From Deltaproteobacteria bacterium (GTDB lineage: Bacteria > Myxococcota_A > Polyangia > DRWM01), in contig JAFDER010000002.1 in assembly GCA_019310245.1 (NCBI GenBank), positions 1-37,247 on the forward strand: a stretch of DNA of 37,247 nt, in the 5' to 3' direction. The translations under genes were made by a program, and so were the position numbers. Numbering within the stretch: position 1 is the stretch's first letter; every line of letters starts with the position of its first letter. Of the stretch, positions 15,644 through 26,300 are shown one piece after another. Below the pieces are notes generated by a model, which was not told where the DNA came from, did no database searches, and worked only from the letters and a program-made list of their open reading frames with translations.

Positions 15644-18600
15644 TCATTCGAGGTAGGAGCGCCAGGGCTTGATCTTGAGATCCTCCTCGGAGAGCCGGTC
15701 GAGGGCCGCGATGATGAGATCGGCGAGCCGCAGGTTGGTGATGAGCGGCACGTCGTGATCCACGGCGGTGCGGCGGATGAGGTAGTCGTTGCGTATCTCG
15801 CGCTTCTGGTGGTTCTTGGGGATGTTGATGACCAGACCCACGTCGCCCGAGCGGATGAGGTCGAGGGCGTTGGGCTCTCCGCTCTCCAGAGGCCACCTGA
15901 CGTCCCTGGCATCCACGCCGTGCAGCCTGAGGAAGCGGGCCGTGCCCCTGGTGGCGAAGATCGGGTGGCCCCGCGCAGCCAGCCGGCGCGCCGATGGCAG
16001 GAAGTCTGTCTTGCGCTCGAAGGGGCCGGCGGAGACGAGCACGGCGGACCCCTCCGGCGGAGGCCTGAACCCGACGGCCATCATGCTCTTGAGCATCGCC
16101 TCGTACAGATCGTCCCCGAACGTGGCCACCTCGCCGGTCGATGCCATCTCCACGCCGAGCACCGGATCGGCGCCGCGAAGGCGGTGGAACGAGAACTGGG
16201 CGGCCTTCACGCCCACGTAGTCGAGGTCCACGGTCTGGTAGCGTCGATCGGGCGGCCGGTCGAGGATGGCCAGCGCCGCCACCTCGATGAAGTCCACGCC
16301 CGTGACCTTGGAGACGAACGGGAAGGACCTCGACGCCCTCAGGTTCGCCTCGATCACCTTGATGACGTTGTCGCGCGCCAGGTACTGGATGTTGAACGGA
16401 CCACTGATGCCAAGGTTCGAAGCGATCTTCTTCGTGATCTTCTTCACCCTGCGGATCGTCTCGAGGTAGAGCCTCTGGGGAGGGAGGACGATCGTGGCGT
16501 CGCCCGAGTGCACGCCGGCGTTCTCCACGTGTTCCGAGATGGCGTAGAGGATCACGCGGCCGTCGTGGGCCACGGCGTCCACCTCGATCTCCTTGGCGTT
16601 CTCCTCGAACTTCGAGATCACGACCGGGTGCTCGGGCGTGACGAGGGCGGCCCGCTTGAGGAACGCCCTGAGCTGGGCGCCGTCGACGCACACCCTCATG
16701 GCGGCCCCGCTCAGGACGTACGACGGCCGGATGAGCACGGGATAGCCCACCTCCCGGGCGAAGCCCTCGGCCTTCTCCACGTCGGTGAAGGCGCTCCAGC
16801 GAGGCTGGTAGACGCCGATGGAATCCAGGAAGTGGGAGAACTTGTTCCTGTCCTCGGCGCGGTCGATGACCTCCGGAGGAGTGCCGAGGATGTTGAGACC
16901 ATGGCTCGCGAGCGGAAGCGCGAGGTTGTTGGCCGCCTGGCCACCGGTGCACAGCACGTACCCGAACGGCCTCTCCTTCTCGGCGATGTCGAGGATGCGC
17001 TCGAGCGTCAGCTCCTCGAAGTACAGCCTGTCGCTGACGTCGTAGTCCGTGGACACGGTCTCGGGATTGTTGTTCACGACGACCGTCTCGTATCCCTCCG
17101 AGCGCAGGACGTTGACCATCGAGACCGTGCACCAGTCGAACTCGACGCTCGAGCCGATGGAGTAGGGTCCGGAACCCAGCACCACCACCTTGCGCCTGAA
17201 GCTCTCTCCCGGGAGCTCGTCCTCGGTGCCGTGGTAGGTGAGATAGAGGTAGTTCGTCTCGGCCGGGAACTCGGCGGCCAGCGTGTCGATCTTCTTGACC
17301 ACGGGCGTGATGCCGGCCTCGACCCGGCGCCTGCGCACTTCGTCCTCTGAAAGACCCCTGGCCCGGCCGATCTCCACATCGGAGATCCCCCTCTTCTTCG
17401 ACTCGAGGATCAGCTCGTTCCCGAGCTCACGGGCCTTCTCGAGGCGCTTGCGCGTCCGGACGATCGCATCGATGCGCCCCACGAACCACGGATCGATGGA
17501 GCTGCAGGCGGCGACCTTCTTGATGGACCAGCCCCGCTTCAAGGCCTCCGCGACGGCGAACAGGCGCAGAGGGGTGGGCCTCTCGAGCTCCTTCGTGAGC
17601 GATCCGAGCCGGAAGGGGTGCTCCGTCACGCCCGACGCCCCCGTGCCCAGCATGCGCACCCCCTTCTGCAAGGCCTCCTCGAAGCTCCGGCCGATCGCCA
17701 TCACCTCGCCCACGCTCTTCATCTCGGTGCCCAGGGCCTCCTCGACCTTCGGGAACTTCGAGAGGTCCCAGCGCGGGATCTTCACGGCAAGATAGTCGAG
17801 CGCCGGCTCGAAGAAGGCGCAGGTGCGCTGGGTCACCGCATTCGTCAGATCGGCCAGACACGCACCCAGGGCGAGCTTTGCGGCCACGTAGGCCAGTGGG
17901 TAACCCGTCGCCTTCGAGGCCAGGGCGGACGACCTGCTGAGCCGCGCATTGACCTCGATCACCCTGTAGGCGCGCGATCCGGGATCAAGCGCGAACTGGA
18001 TGTTGCACTCGCCCACGATCCCGAGATGCTCGATCACCTTGAGGGCGAGGGCGCGGAGCATGTGGTACTCGTCGTTGTCCAGGGTCTGAGACGGCGCCAC
18101 GACGATGGACTCGCCTGTGTGGATGCCGAGCGGGTCCATGTTCTCCATGTTGCACACGGTGATGACGTTGCCCGCCGCGTCGCGCACCACCTCGTACTCC
18201 ACCTCCTTCCACCCGTAGAGGCTCTCCTCCACGAGAACCTCCGGACTTCGCGCGAAGGCGATGGATGCCAGCGCGGACAGCTCGGCATCGTCGCGCACCA
18301 CGCCCGAGCCCTGTCCGCCCAGCGAGAAGCCGGCGCGCATGATCACCGGGTAGCCGATGGACCGGGCCGCTGCCACGGCCTCGTCGATCCCGGCGCACGA
18401 GACGGACTCCGGCGTGTCGACGCCGATCGACTCGAGAACGGAGGCGAAGCGCTTTCTCTCCTCGGTCATGCGGATGGACTCGATGGGCGTGCCCAGGACC
18501 CTCACGGAGTGCCGCGCCAGAACCCCCTCGTCGTAGAGGGCGAGGCCGCAGTTGAGTGCCGTCTGTCCGCCGAACGAGAGCAGGATCCCCTCGGGCCTCT

Positions 18601-18838
18601 CCCTCTCGATGACGCGCGCGACGAAGTCCGGCGTGGCGGGCAGGAAGTAGACCTCGTCGGCCAGGTCCAGGCTCGTCTGGTTCGTCGCGATGTTCGGGTT
18701 GACGAGGACCGTGCGCACCCCCTCCTCGCGCATCGCCTTGAGCGCCTGGAAGCCGGAGTAGTCGAACTCGCCCGCCTCCCCGATCTTCAGGGCCCCTGAA
18801 CCCACGACCATGACCTTGGAGGGCAGGGACCGGCTCAC
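15644..18838 (-). CDS. carB: Carbamoyl-phosphate synthase large subunit
   Basis: KVMVVGSGALKIGEAGEFDYSGFQALKAMREEGVRTVLVNPNIATNQT...; YEVVRDAAGNVITVCNMENMDPLGIHTGESIVVAPSQTL; VLGSGPYSIGSSVEFDWC. Confidence 0.98.
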   Translation of the reverse strand: MSRSLPSKVMVVGSGALKIGEAGEFDYSGFQALKAMREEGVRTVLVNPNIATNQTSLDLADEVYFLPATPDFVARVIERERPEGILLSFGGQTALNCGLALYDEGVLARHSVRVLGTPIESIRMTEERKRFASVLESIGVDTPESVSCAGIDEAVAAARSIGYPVIMRAGFSLGGQGSGVVRDDAELSALASIAFARSPEVLVEESLYGWKEVEYEVVRDAAGNVITVCNMENMDPLGIHTGESIVVAPSQTLDNDEYHMLRALALKVIEHLGIVGECNIQFALDPGSRAYRVIEVNARLSRSSALASKATGYPLAYVAAKLALGACLADLTNAVTQRTCAFFEPALDYLAVKIPRWDLSKFPKVEEALGTEMKSVGEVMAIGRSFEEALQKGVRMLGTGASGVTEHPFRLGSLTKELERPTPLRLFAVAEALKRGWSIKKVAACSSIDPWFVGRIDAIVRTRKRLEKARELGNELILESKKRGISDVEIGRARGLSEDEVRRRRVEAGITPVVKKIDTLAAEFPAETNYLYLTYHGTEDELPGESFRRKVVVLGSGPYSIGSSVEFDWCTVSMVNVLRSEGYETVVVNNNPETVSTDYDVSDRLYFEELTLERILDIAEKERPFGYVLCTGGQAANNLALPLASHGLNILGTPPEVIDRAEDRNKFSHFLDSIGVYQPRWSAFTDVEKAEGFAREVGYPVLIRPSYVLSGAAMRVCVDGAQLRAFLKRAALVTPEHPVVISKFEENAKEIEVDAVAHDGRVILYAISEHVENAGVHSGDATIVLPPQRLYLETIRRVKKITKKIASNLGISGPFNIQYLARDNVIKVIEANLRASRSFPFVSKVTGVDFIEVAALAILDRPPDRRYQTVDLDYVGVKAAQFSFHRLRGADPVLGVEMASTGEVATFGDDLYEAMLKSMMAVGFRPPPEGSAVLVSAGPFERKTDFLPSARRLAARGHPIFATRGTARFLRLHGVDARDVRWPLESGEPNALDLIRSGDVGLVINIPKNHQKREIRNDYLIRRTAVDHDVPLITNLRLADLIIAALDRLSEEDLKIKPWRSYLE

Positions 18839-19935
18839 AGCGACCTCGCGAAGTCGGACAGCAGGAAGGACGTGTCGACGGGGCCTGGCCGGGCCTCGGG
18901 ATGGAACTGCACGGCCCGGAACGGCTTCGTGCGGTGGCGGATGCCCTCCACCGTGGAGTCATTGAGGTTCTCGAACCACACCTCCCAGCCGCGAGGCAGG
19001 CTCGATCCGCGCACGGCGAACCCGTGGTTCTGGCTCGTGATGTAGCAGCGGCCCGACGAGCGATCCACGCACGGCTGGTTCTGGGACCTGTGACCGAAGG
19101 GCAGCTTGTAGGTCTGCGCACCGGCGGCCAGGGCCAGGATCTGGTTGCCCAGGCAGATGCCCAGGATCGGCGTGCCGCGCTCCATGAGAGCCCGCGTCAG
19201 CTCGATCGTGGGACCGCACCGCTCGGGATCGCCCGGGCCGTTGGACAGGACGACCCCGTGGAACGCGCCATCGAGGTCCTTCACGTCGGCGTCCCAGGGC
19301 ATGACCGTCACCTGAAGCCCCTGATCCAGCAGGCCCTTGAGGATGGACCTCTTCAGGCCGCAGTCGACGAGCGCCACCTTCTTGCCTCCGCCGCCGTACG
19401 TCCTGACCTCGCGGGAGCAGACGGAGGGAACGAGATCCCCGGCCAGGGGATCGACGATGTCCACGCGTCCGCCGCCCCGCGGCCTCGCGTGCACGATGCG
19501 GCCGGGAACGGTGCCGTGGCTGCGGAGCCTGCGCACGAGCGCCCGCGTGTCCACGCCCTGGATCCCGGCGACGCCCTCGCCGCGCAGCCAGTCGTCGAGA
19601 GTCATCCTGCTCCTGTGATGGGAGGGGCCGGAAGGCGCGCTCGAGACGACCACGCCTCTTGCATGGATCCGGGCCGACTCGAAGCCCCCGTCGGGCGCGT
19701 CCGGGCGGCCCGCACGCGGCACGCCGTAGTTGCCGATGAGCGGACTCGTGAAGATCAGGATCTGGCCCGCGTATGAGGGATCCGTCAGCGATTCGACGTA
19801 GCCCACCATGCCCGTGGTGAACACCACCTCTCCCTCGGCCGCCTCGGCAGCGCCCAGTGATCGGCCTTCCCATGCCGACCCGTCCGCCAGCACGAGCCAG
19901 GCCCGCCTCTCCCGCACTCTTCTCCCTCTAGCCAT
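18835..19935 (-). CDS. carA: Carbamoyl-phosphate synthase small subunit (glutamine amidotransferase)
   Basis: WLVLADGSAWEGRSLGAAEAAEGEVVFTTGMVGYVESLTDPSYAGQILIFTSPLIGNYGVP; GNQILALAAGAQTYKLPFGHRSQNQP. ATG at 19935 with GGAGG SD; overlaps carB by 4 bp. Confidence 0.97.
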   Translation of the reverse strand: MARGRRVRERRAWLVLADGSAWEGRSLGAAEAAEGEVVFTTGMVGYVESLTDPSYAGQILIFTSPLIGNYGVPRAGRPDAPDGGFESARIHARGVVVSSAPSGPSHHRSRMTLDDWLRGEGVAGIQGVDTRALVRRLRSHGTVPGRIVHARPRGGGRVDIVDPLAGDLVPSVCSREVRTYGGGGKKVALVDCGLKRSILKGLLDQGLQVTVMPWDADVKDLDGAFHGVVLSNGPGDPERCGPTIELTRALMERGTPILGICLGNQILALAAGAQTYKLPFGHRSQNQPCVDRSSGRCYITSQNHGFAVRGSSLPRGWEVWFENLNDSTVEGIRHRTKPFRAVQFHPEARPGPVDTSFLLSDFARSL

Positions 19936-19995
19936 CGATGCCTCCGCGATCCGTTCCGTCCGATCTATGGCATGGCGGCGCGGGAGGCAAGAGGG

Positions 19996-20001
19996 TAAAA
20001 T
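19996..20001 (+). promoter_or_regulatory. Candidate -10 (TAAAAT) for the GHL10 lipoprotein gene, 7 nt from ATG; -35 weak
   Basis: gagggTAAAATcaactccATG; start codon at 20009; no SD. Confidence 0.4.
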
Positions 20002-20008
20002 CAACTCC

Positions 20009-21292
20009 ATGCCGATCCCGCTGACGCACGTCCCGACGGGCCACTGCGCCGCGGCGCTGCTGTTGCTCGTATCCGGGTGCAGGACGGTGTGCGACTGCGG
20101 TGATACGGACGATGCCCCGCTCGAGGCCGCGGCCACGGACGGAGTGGAGGCGGCCGGCGACCCGACCGCAGACCCGGACGACGCGGACGCGTCGGCCGAC
20201 CCCGGGCTGGAGCTGCCGCCGGGAGGCAGGGAGGCCCGCGGCGTGTGGGTGACGCGCTGGGACTACTCGAGCCCGGGGGACATCGCGTCGATCATGTCCA
20301 GTGCCGCCTCGGGCGGCTTCAACCAGGTCTACTTCCAGGTCAGGGGCACGGCCGATGCCTTCTACGCCTCGAGCCTCGAGCCCTGGAGCGCGGACCTGGG
20401 CGCGCTGGGAGAGGATCCGGGGTGGGATCCGCTGCTCGAGGCCGCTCAGGAGGCGCACGCGCAGGGGCTCGAGATCCACGCCTGGCTCAACACGTTTCCG
20501 CTGTGGTCGGGATCCAGCCCTCCCCCGTCGAGCACGCCCGAGCACATCTACAACGCCCACCCCGACTGGATCTGCGCGGACTCGAGCGGCACGCCCATGC
20601 CGCTGGGCGACGGCTACGTGTTCGGCTCGCCAGGCAACCCCGACCTCCAGGACCACGTCGCGGCGGTCGCGGCGGACATCACGCGCAACTACCCGGTGGA
20701 CGGCATCCACCTCGACTACATCCGCTACCCCGGGATCGGGTACTGCTACGATGCCGTGAGCGAGTCGCGCTTCGCGGCCGCCCTGGCGGCAGACCCTTCG
20801 CTGAGCAGGGACGACTGGCAGAGGGACCAGGTTTCCGCCACGGTGCAGAAGGTGTTCGAGGCCGTCAAGGCACAGCGGGCCGGGGCGGTGCTGTCGGCTG
20901 CCGTGTGGTTCATCTGCCGCAACGTCTGGGACTGGTCCTCGGTGAGTCAGGGGTACGTGGAGTACTACCAGGATCCGAGAGCCTGGGCCGCGGCGGGCAC
21001 CATCGACGCCGTGATCCCGATGATCTACTTCGACATCGAGGAACCGTACGGGACGCGCCTCGACTTCCGTGCCATGCTCGATGACCACGTCTCCGGCATG
21101 TGGGGAGTAGCGGTGTACGCGGGCATCAACGGCGACGAGACCGACTTCGGGAACATCACCGCGGAGATCGAGTACACCCGCTCGAGCGGGGCCGCAGGCT
21201 ACGTGATCTTCGCCTACAGCACCATCGTGGATCACGACGCGTTCGACGACTTCTCGGCCGGGCCGAACGCCGAGGAGGCCTGGCCTCCATGA
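20009..21292 (+). CDS. Lipoprotein with family-10-like glycosyl hydrolase domain (GHL10/DUF187)
   Basis: Lipobox LLLLVSGC, acidic linker, then ARGVWVTRWDYSSPGDI...FNQVYFQVRGTADAFYASSLEPWSADL...EIHAWLNTF...VDGIHLDYIRYP. Confidence 0.88.
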   Translation: MPIPLTHVPTGHCAAALLLLVSGCRTVCDCGDTDDAPLEAAATDGVEAAGDPTADPDDADASADPGLELPPGGREARGVWVTRWDYSSPGDIASIMSSAASGGFNQVYFQVRGTADAFYASSLEPWSADLGALGEDPGWDPLLEAAQEAHAQGLEIHAWLNTFPLWSGSSPPPSSTPEHIYNAHPDWICADSSGTPMPLGDGYVFGSPGNPDLQDHVAAVAADITRNYPVDGIHLDYIRYPGIGYCYDAVSESRFAAALAADPSLSRDDWQRDQVSATVQKVFEAVKAQRAGAVLSAAVWFICRNVWDWSSVSQGYVEYYQDPRAWAAAGTIDAVIPMIYFDIEEPYGTRLDFRAMLDDHVSGMWGVAVYAGINGDETDFGNITAEIEYTRSSGAAGYVIFAYSTIVDHDAFDDFSAGPNAEEAWPP

Positions 21293-21639
21293 TCCGCAGA
21301 CGCAAGCTCTCCATCTATCCGCCCGGACGCGCCGGCCTCAAGCTCGAGGGTCACTGCATCGAGACCGCGGCGCGCATCGAGTGCAGGAGGCTCGAGTACC
21401 TCATGTTCGACCTGCACGAGGGGGACCCGGACCGGCCTCCCGTGGCCGACCGGCTCGGGATCATCCAGCGGTTTCTCGAGAGGACCGACTTCCGGGCCCT
21501 CAGGACCCAGCGGCCCGAGCTCGACGGGAGGACGAAGATGAATATCGTCGTGTGGGAAAGGCAGGACGGCACCTTCGCCCTCGAGGACGTGATCCCCGTG
21601 ACGGATGACGGGGAGAAACCGGCGCCGCACGGCAAGTGA
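21289..21639 (+). CDS. Uncharacterised ~116-aa protein, translationally coupled to the GHL10 lipoprotein gene
   Basis: ATGA overlap with upstream stop: MIRRRKLSIYPPGRAGLKLEGHCIETAARIECRRLEYLMFDLHEGDPD...; stops immediately before the queG stop on the other strand. Confidence 0.6.
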   Translation: MIRRRKLSIYPPGRAGLKLEGHCIETAARIECRRLEYLMFDLHEGDPDRPPVADRLGIIQRFLERTDFRALRTQRPELDGRTKMNIVVWERQDGTFALEDVIPVTDDGEKPAPHGK

Positions 21640-22572
21640 TCAGCCGAGCGCCGACGCGAGATTCTGCCTGAAACGAGCGACCCCCGTGCTCGAGATGGAC
21701 GTGTCCTCGATGAGTGCCTCCGCCCTCTCCCCGTCGAGGGCGAGGAATTCCCGAGCCGACATCTCCTTCATGAACGACAGGGGTTCGAACTCGGGATCGC
21801 CGTCGGGCAAGGAGTCGTTGTGGGGACACGCCTCCTGGCACAGATCGCAGCCAAAGGCGCTCCGCCCGGCCAGCCGGGCGGAGAGGTCCACCCCGCAAGG
21901 CACGTCCTGTTCGGATGTCAGCCTGGACAGGCAGGCGCGCACGTCCACGAGCCTGTCGCCCGAGATCGCGGCGACGGGGCAGGCCTCCACGCATGCCCGG
22001 CAGTCGCCGCAGCCGTCCTCCGCCGGCTGGTCGGGCTCGACCTCCGCATCGACGGCGATGCCGCCCAGCACCGTGAAGGAGCCGTGCGCCGGCTGGACGA
22101 GCAGTCCGTTTCGTCCGATCCAGCCGAGCCCCGCCCGCTGGGCCCAGACCTTCTCCATGACCGGCGCGGTATCCACGAACACGCGCCCGTGGATGCCGCC
22201 CGCCCGGACCTTGAGACCGGAGAGGATGGAGCGCAGGCGCCTCGCCACGACCTCGTGGTAATCCAGCCCGCGCACGTGCCGGGCCACGCTCATGCCGAGG
22301 CTCCCGCGGGGAGGATCGGGCCTCGCGATCGAGAGGGAGATCATGATGACGGATCGGGCTCCGTCCAGGAAGTCGGGATGGTCGGGGCTCAGCAGGATGT
22401 CCGCCCGCCGCTCGAGATAGGTGCACGAGCCGTGCCTCCCGCTCCGGATCCAGCTCAGGAGCCGTCGGTGCTCCTCGACGAGGGGCTCGACCCGGGACAC
22501 GCCCCAGGAGGCGCAGCGCGCATCGCCGGCCAGATCGTTGACGGCCTGCCTGAGGGCCGCTGGAGAGGTCAC
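21640..22572 (-). CDS. queG: Epoxyqueuosine reductase
   Basis: GTG start overlapping the map stop. RVFVDTAPVMEKVWAQRAGLGWIGRNGLLV; 4Fe-4S motifs CGDCRACVEACPVAAI and CDLCQEACPHN. Confidence 0.95.
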   Translation of the reverse strand: MTSPAALRQAVNDLAGDARCASWGVSRVEPLVEEHRRLLSWIRSGRHGSCTYLERRADILLSPDHPDFLDGARSVIMISLSIARPDPPRGSLGMSVARHVRGLDYHEVVARRLRSILSGLKVRAGGIHGRVFVDTAPVMEKVWAQRAGLGWIGRNGLLVQPAHGSFTVLGGIAVDAEVEPDQPAEDGCGDCRACVEACPVAAISGDRLVDVRACLSRLTSEQDVPCGVDLSARLAGRSAFGCDLCQEACPHNDSLPDGDPEFEPLSFMKEMSAREFLALDGERAEALIEDTSISSTGVARFRQNLASALG

Positions 22573-23363
22573 CCGGCCGTATCCTCGGAATTGACGAGCA
22601 CGGCCGGGCGCGCGGTGAGCACCTCGCACCCGTCGGCCGTCACGGCAATGGTGTGCTCGAACTGCGCGGACAGCTTCCCGTCCACCGTGACGGCCGTCCA
22701 GCCGTCATCCAGCACGCGGGCCCTCCACGTGCCCAGGTTGATCATGGGCTCGATGGTGAACGTCATGCCCTCCCGGAGCCTGAGATTGTCGCCGGAAGAC
22801 CGGAAGTGCGGTACCTGCGGACCCTCGTGGAAGCTCCGGCCGATGCCGTGGCCCACGTACTGCCGCACCACCGAGCAGTCCTGCCCCTCCGCGTGATCCT
22901 GGATCGCCGCTCCGATGTCACCGATCCGACCCCCGGGCCGGACCACGGCGATGCCGCGCTCGAGGCACTGGCGGGCCACCTCGACGACATGGCGGGCCTT
23001 CTGCGAGCTCGGACCCACGTAGAACGTGGCCGACGTGTCGCCGTGCCAGCCGTCGAGGATGACCGTGACGTCCACGTTGATGATATCGCCCCTCTTGAGC
23101 CTCTGCTTCTTCGAGGGAATCCCGTGGCAGACCACGTCGTTGACCGACGTGCACACGCTCTTCGGAAAGCCCATGTAATCGAGCGGAGCCGGAACGCCGC
23201 CGTGTGAAACGATGTACTCGTGCACGACCTCGTTCAGATCCTCGGTCGTCACGCCTTCCCTGACGAGCGGCCCGGAGTACATCAGGGTCTCGGCGGCCAG
23301 GTGGCCCGCGTTGCGCATGGAGTCAAGATCGGCAGGCAACTTTATCGTTATCGAACGGGCCAA
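22569..23363 (-). CDS. map: Methionine aminopeptidase type I
   Basis: MRNAGHLAAETLMYSGPLVREGVTTEDLNEVVHEYIVSHGGVPAPLDYMGFPKSVCTSVNDVVCHGIPS; YVGHGIGRSFHEGPQVPHF; FTIEPMI. TTG start at 23363 inferred, 4 nt after the upstream TPR stop. Confidence 0.94.
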   Translation of the reverse strand: MARSITIKLPADLDSMRNAGHLAAETLMYSGPLVREGVTTEDLNEVVHEYIVSHGGVPAPLDYMGFPKSVCTSVNDVVCHGIPSKKQRLKRGDIINVDVTVILDGWHGDTSATFYVGPSSQKARHVVEVARQCLERGIAVVRPGGRIGDIGAAIQDHAEGQDCSVVRQYVGHGIGRSFHEGPQVPHFRSSGDNLRLREGMTFTIEPMINLGTWRARVLDDGWTAVTVDGKLSAQFEHTIAVTADGCEVLTARPAVLVNSEDTAG

Positions 23364-23367
23364 TGGG

Positions 23368-26300
23368 TCAGCGGCGCTTCTTCTTCGGTGGACGCGGCGG
23401 TGCAGAGAGCTTCTGCCCGCGCTTGCGGACTGGCGGCGGCGGCGGCGGCAGGGAATCTCCCGAGTCCCTGGACTTCTCCGCCTTCGGCGGCAGGGGTGGC
23501 GGCTGGGAGGGGGCGTGATCGCCCCCGGCCTCGGCGAACTCGTCCACGGCGTATTCCTCCTCCAGCATGTCGCTGAGGGAATCATCGTCGAGAACGTAGG
23601 CGGCGCTCTCGGGCACTGCGGCGGCCTCGTCGTCGGGAGGCGTGTGCTCGTCCTCCTCGATCTCCGGAACCGCGGCCTGCTCCGGCTCGGGCTCCGTGGC
23701 GTCGGACCCCTCCGCTTCCTCCAGGTCCTGCAGGGCCTCGTCCCGCGGCTCCTCAGCCGCACCCTCACCGGGAGGCAGTGCTTCCTCATCCGCATCGGCC
23801 CCGTCATCTTCCTCCCCGGCCTCCTGTACGTCCTCCCCGGCCTCCTCCGCGTCCTCCCCGGCCTCTTCGAGGCCGATCTGATCGCCTGCTGCCTGCACCT
23901 CGGGCGGGACGTCGTCCGCTTCACCGGCAGACGGCTCCGGCTCGTCGTCCCCGTCCTCGCGGCTCATTGCGAGCAGCTGGGAGACCTTCTGCAGGGGCAC
24001 CTCGCCGGTGTCCACGGCATCCTCCCAGTCGGGCAGCTCGTCGCTCTCGGCCGGAGGCGCGGCAGGGGCCTTGATGTCGGACAGGTCCTCCGCGAGCAGG
24101 GAGCGCCGGAGCTCCTCCACGTCCACCTCTTCCTCTTCCTCCTCCTCGTCGTCCCCGCCAAGGCGAGCGGCCAGCCCGAGCTTCGATTTCTGGAGCCTCT
24201 CGACGGACTCGAGGGCCTCCTCGTCCTCGGGCAGGTCCTTGAGGATCTTCTTGTAGGCATCCAGGGCCTCGAACCGGTTGCCGAGGTCCTGGTCCCAGAT
24301 GTGGGCGGTCTCGCGCTGAAGCGCGATCCTCTGCTCCTCGTCCTCGACGCGCTCGATGGCGGACTCGAGGATCACGAGCAGGTCGTTGTACCGTCCCACG
24401 CTGCGGTAGAACTCGGACAGCTTCCTGAAGGCCGTGGGATGCTCCGGATTCATCTGGATGAGCTGCCAGTAGTGGTCCGCGGCCTCGTCCGGCCTGCTCA
24501 GCTCCTCGACGAGGATGCGGGCGCGCCTGTCGTGGATGATCTCGGCGGCCTCCATCTTGAGCGAGAGCCTGAGGATGCCGCCGTAGTGACCCGCGAGCGC
24601 CTCCCAGAAGTTCTCCTTCTCTGCCAGCACCTCGAGCCTCTCGAGGATCACGAGGTCGGACGGGCTGAGCCTGTGAGCCTCCCTCAGGGCGTTGAACGCC
24701 GAGGCGGCATCGTTGAGCCCGTTGCCGTAGATGCGGGCGATCTGCCTGAGGAACAGGACGCGCACGGGATCGGAGGCCTCGTAGCTCTCGGAATGGGCCT
24801 GGTAGGTCTTCAGCAGCCAGGAGTAGACGTACCCCTTGTCCCTCTCCGACAGGTTCTCCTCCACGCCTTGAGCCGCATCGAAGATCAGCCGGCCGAACCG
24901 CTCGTTGGCCGGATCGACCTCGACGGCATCCTGGATGATCTTGATGGCGCCGTCCACGTTCTGCAGGTGCTCGGCCATGATGCGGGCCATCCGGAGCTTG
25001 ATCTCGATGCGCTCCTCGTTGTCGCTCGATGAACGGAACTTCTTCTCGAACGCACCGAGGAGCTCCTGGTACTCGCCGGCCTCGAGCGCGGCCTCGTGGA
25101 AGTGCTCGAACAGCTCCGCGTCGTCGGGCATCTCCTCCACGGCCCTGAGCAGCGGCATCACCGCTCCACGCGCGAATCCACCCTGCTTCCAGACGACGTC
25201 GGAGAACCTCTTGAGGAGCATGGTGCGCCCCTCCTCGTCGTCGATGCCGCGCGAGATCCTCTCGTAGATGCCTCCGAGCCGCTCCCAGTCCTTGCACCCC
25301 AGCGCCGCCCTGTCGGCATCGTCAAGGAGCGTGACCTCGTCCGGATCCGCGATGACGGCCTGATTGACCACGTACAGGGCTCGCGTGTGGTCCTCGAGCT
25401 TGTCGAAGTACAGCTCCGCAGCCTGGCGCCACTTCTTGACCTGCTCCTCCTTGTCCTCCTCCCTGGGAGCGAGGTCCTCGTACATGGCCGCGAGGTCACC
25501 CCACTGCTCGAGCCTGTGCGCAGCCTCCTCGAGCACCGTCATCACGTCCTCGTCGACGGTGATGCGGCTGAAGATCTCCTTGAACCAGCTCCATGCACGC
25601 GATCCGTCCTCGAGCTCCACCTCGCAGACCTTCGCTCCCTTGAGCAGGAGGCCCAGCTTCTCGGCCTCGTTCTCCTCGGCCTTGGTCTTGGAGCGGATGA
25701 GCCTCAGGAGCTTCTCCCACTCGCCTTCCTTCTCGTACAGCTCCTCGAGCGCACTGATGGCCTGGAAGTCTCCCGGCGCCGAGGCAAGCACCTTCTCGTA
25801 GGCCGCGATCGCCTTGAGCTGGTCCTCGAGCTTCTCCTGGTACCAGGAAGCGAGCTGGAACAGCAGGGGCCTCTCCTCATCGGGCTCGATCGGCAGGCGC
25901 AGCTCCCTCTCCAGTGTCTCGGCCGCGAGCCGGAAGTCCTCGATGTCGGCGTGGATGACGCGCAGCAGGGTGAGGGTGCCCCGATCCTCGGGAAGGTCCT
26001 CGAGGATCTCGTCGAGAGCCTCGACGGCGTTCTTCGGCTCGTGGAGCCTCTCGTAGAGCACGTCTGCGAGCTTTCTGAGGATCTCTGCCTTCTCCTCCGG
26101 GCTCTCCGCCAGGTTCGCCTGCCGCCTCAGGTTGTCCTTGAGCTCGGGCCAGCGCTCCTTCTCCTCGTCCCACGCGGCGAGGGTCCTGAGCGCCTCGATG
26201 TCGTCGCCGCCCTCGAGCAGCTTGCGCCACACCTCCATCGCCTCGTCGCGGCGATCGACCTGCTCGCTGCTCAGCAGCAGTCCCAGCCTTCTCATGAAGA

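Noticed and set aside
15755-17350. 531-aa plus-strand ORF opposite carB
   Set aside because: Mirror of carB codon usage; carB is unambiguous.
19808-20008. N-terminal extension of the GHL10 ORF
   Set aside because: Overlaps divergent carA. The lipobox signal peptide begins at ATG 20009, right after a -10-like TAAAAT.
23212-25032. 606-aa leucine-rich plus-strand ORF opposite the TPR gene
   Set aside because: The Leu/Val richness is the complement of Glu/Asp codons in the TPR protein; no real domain.
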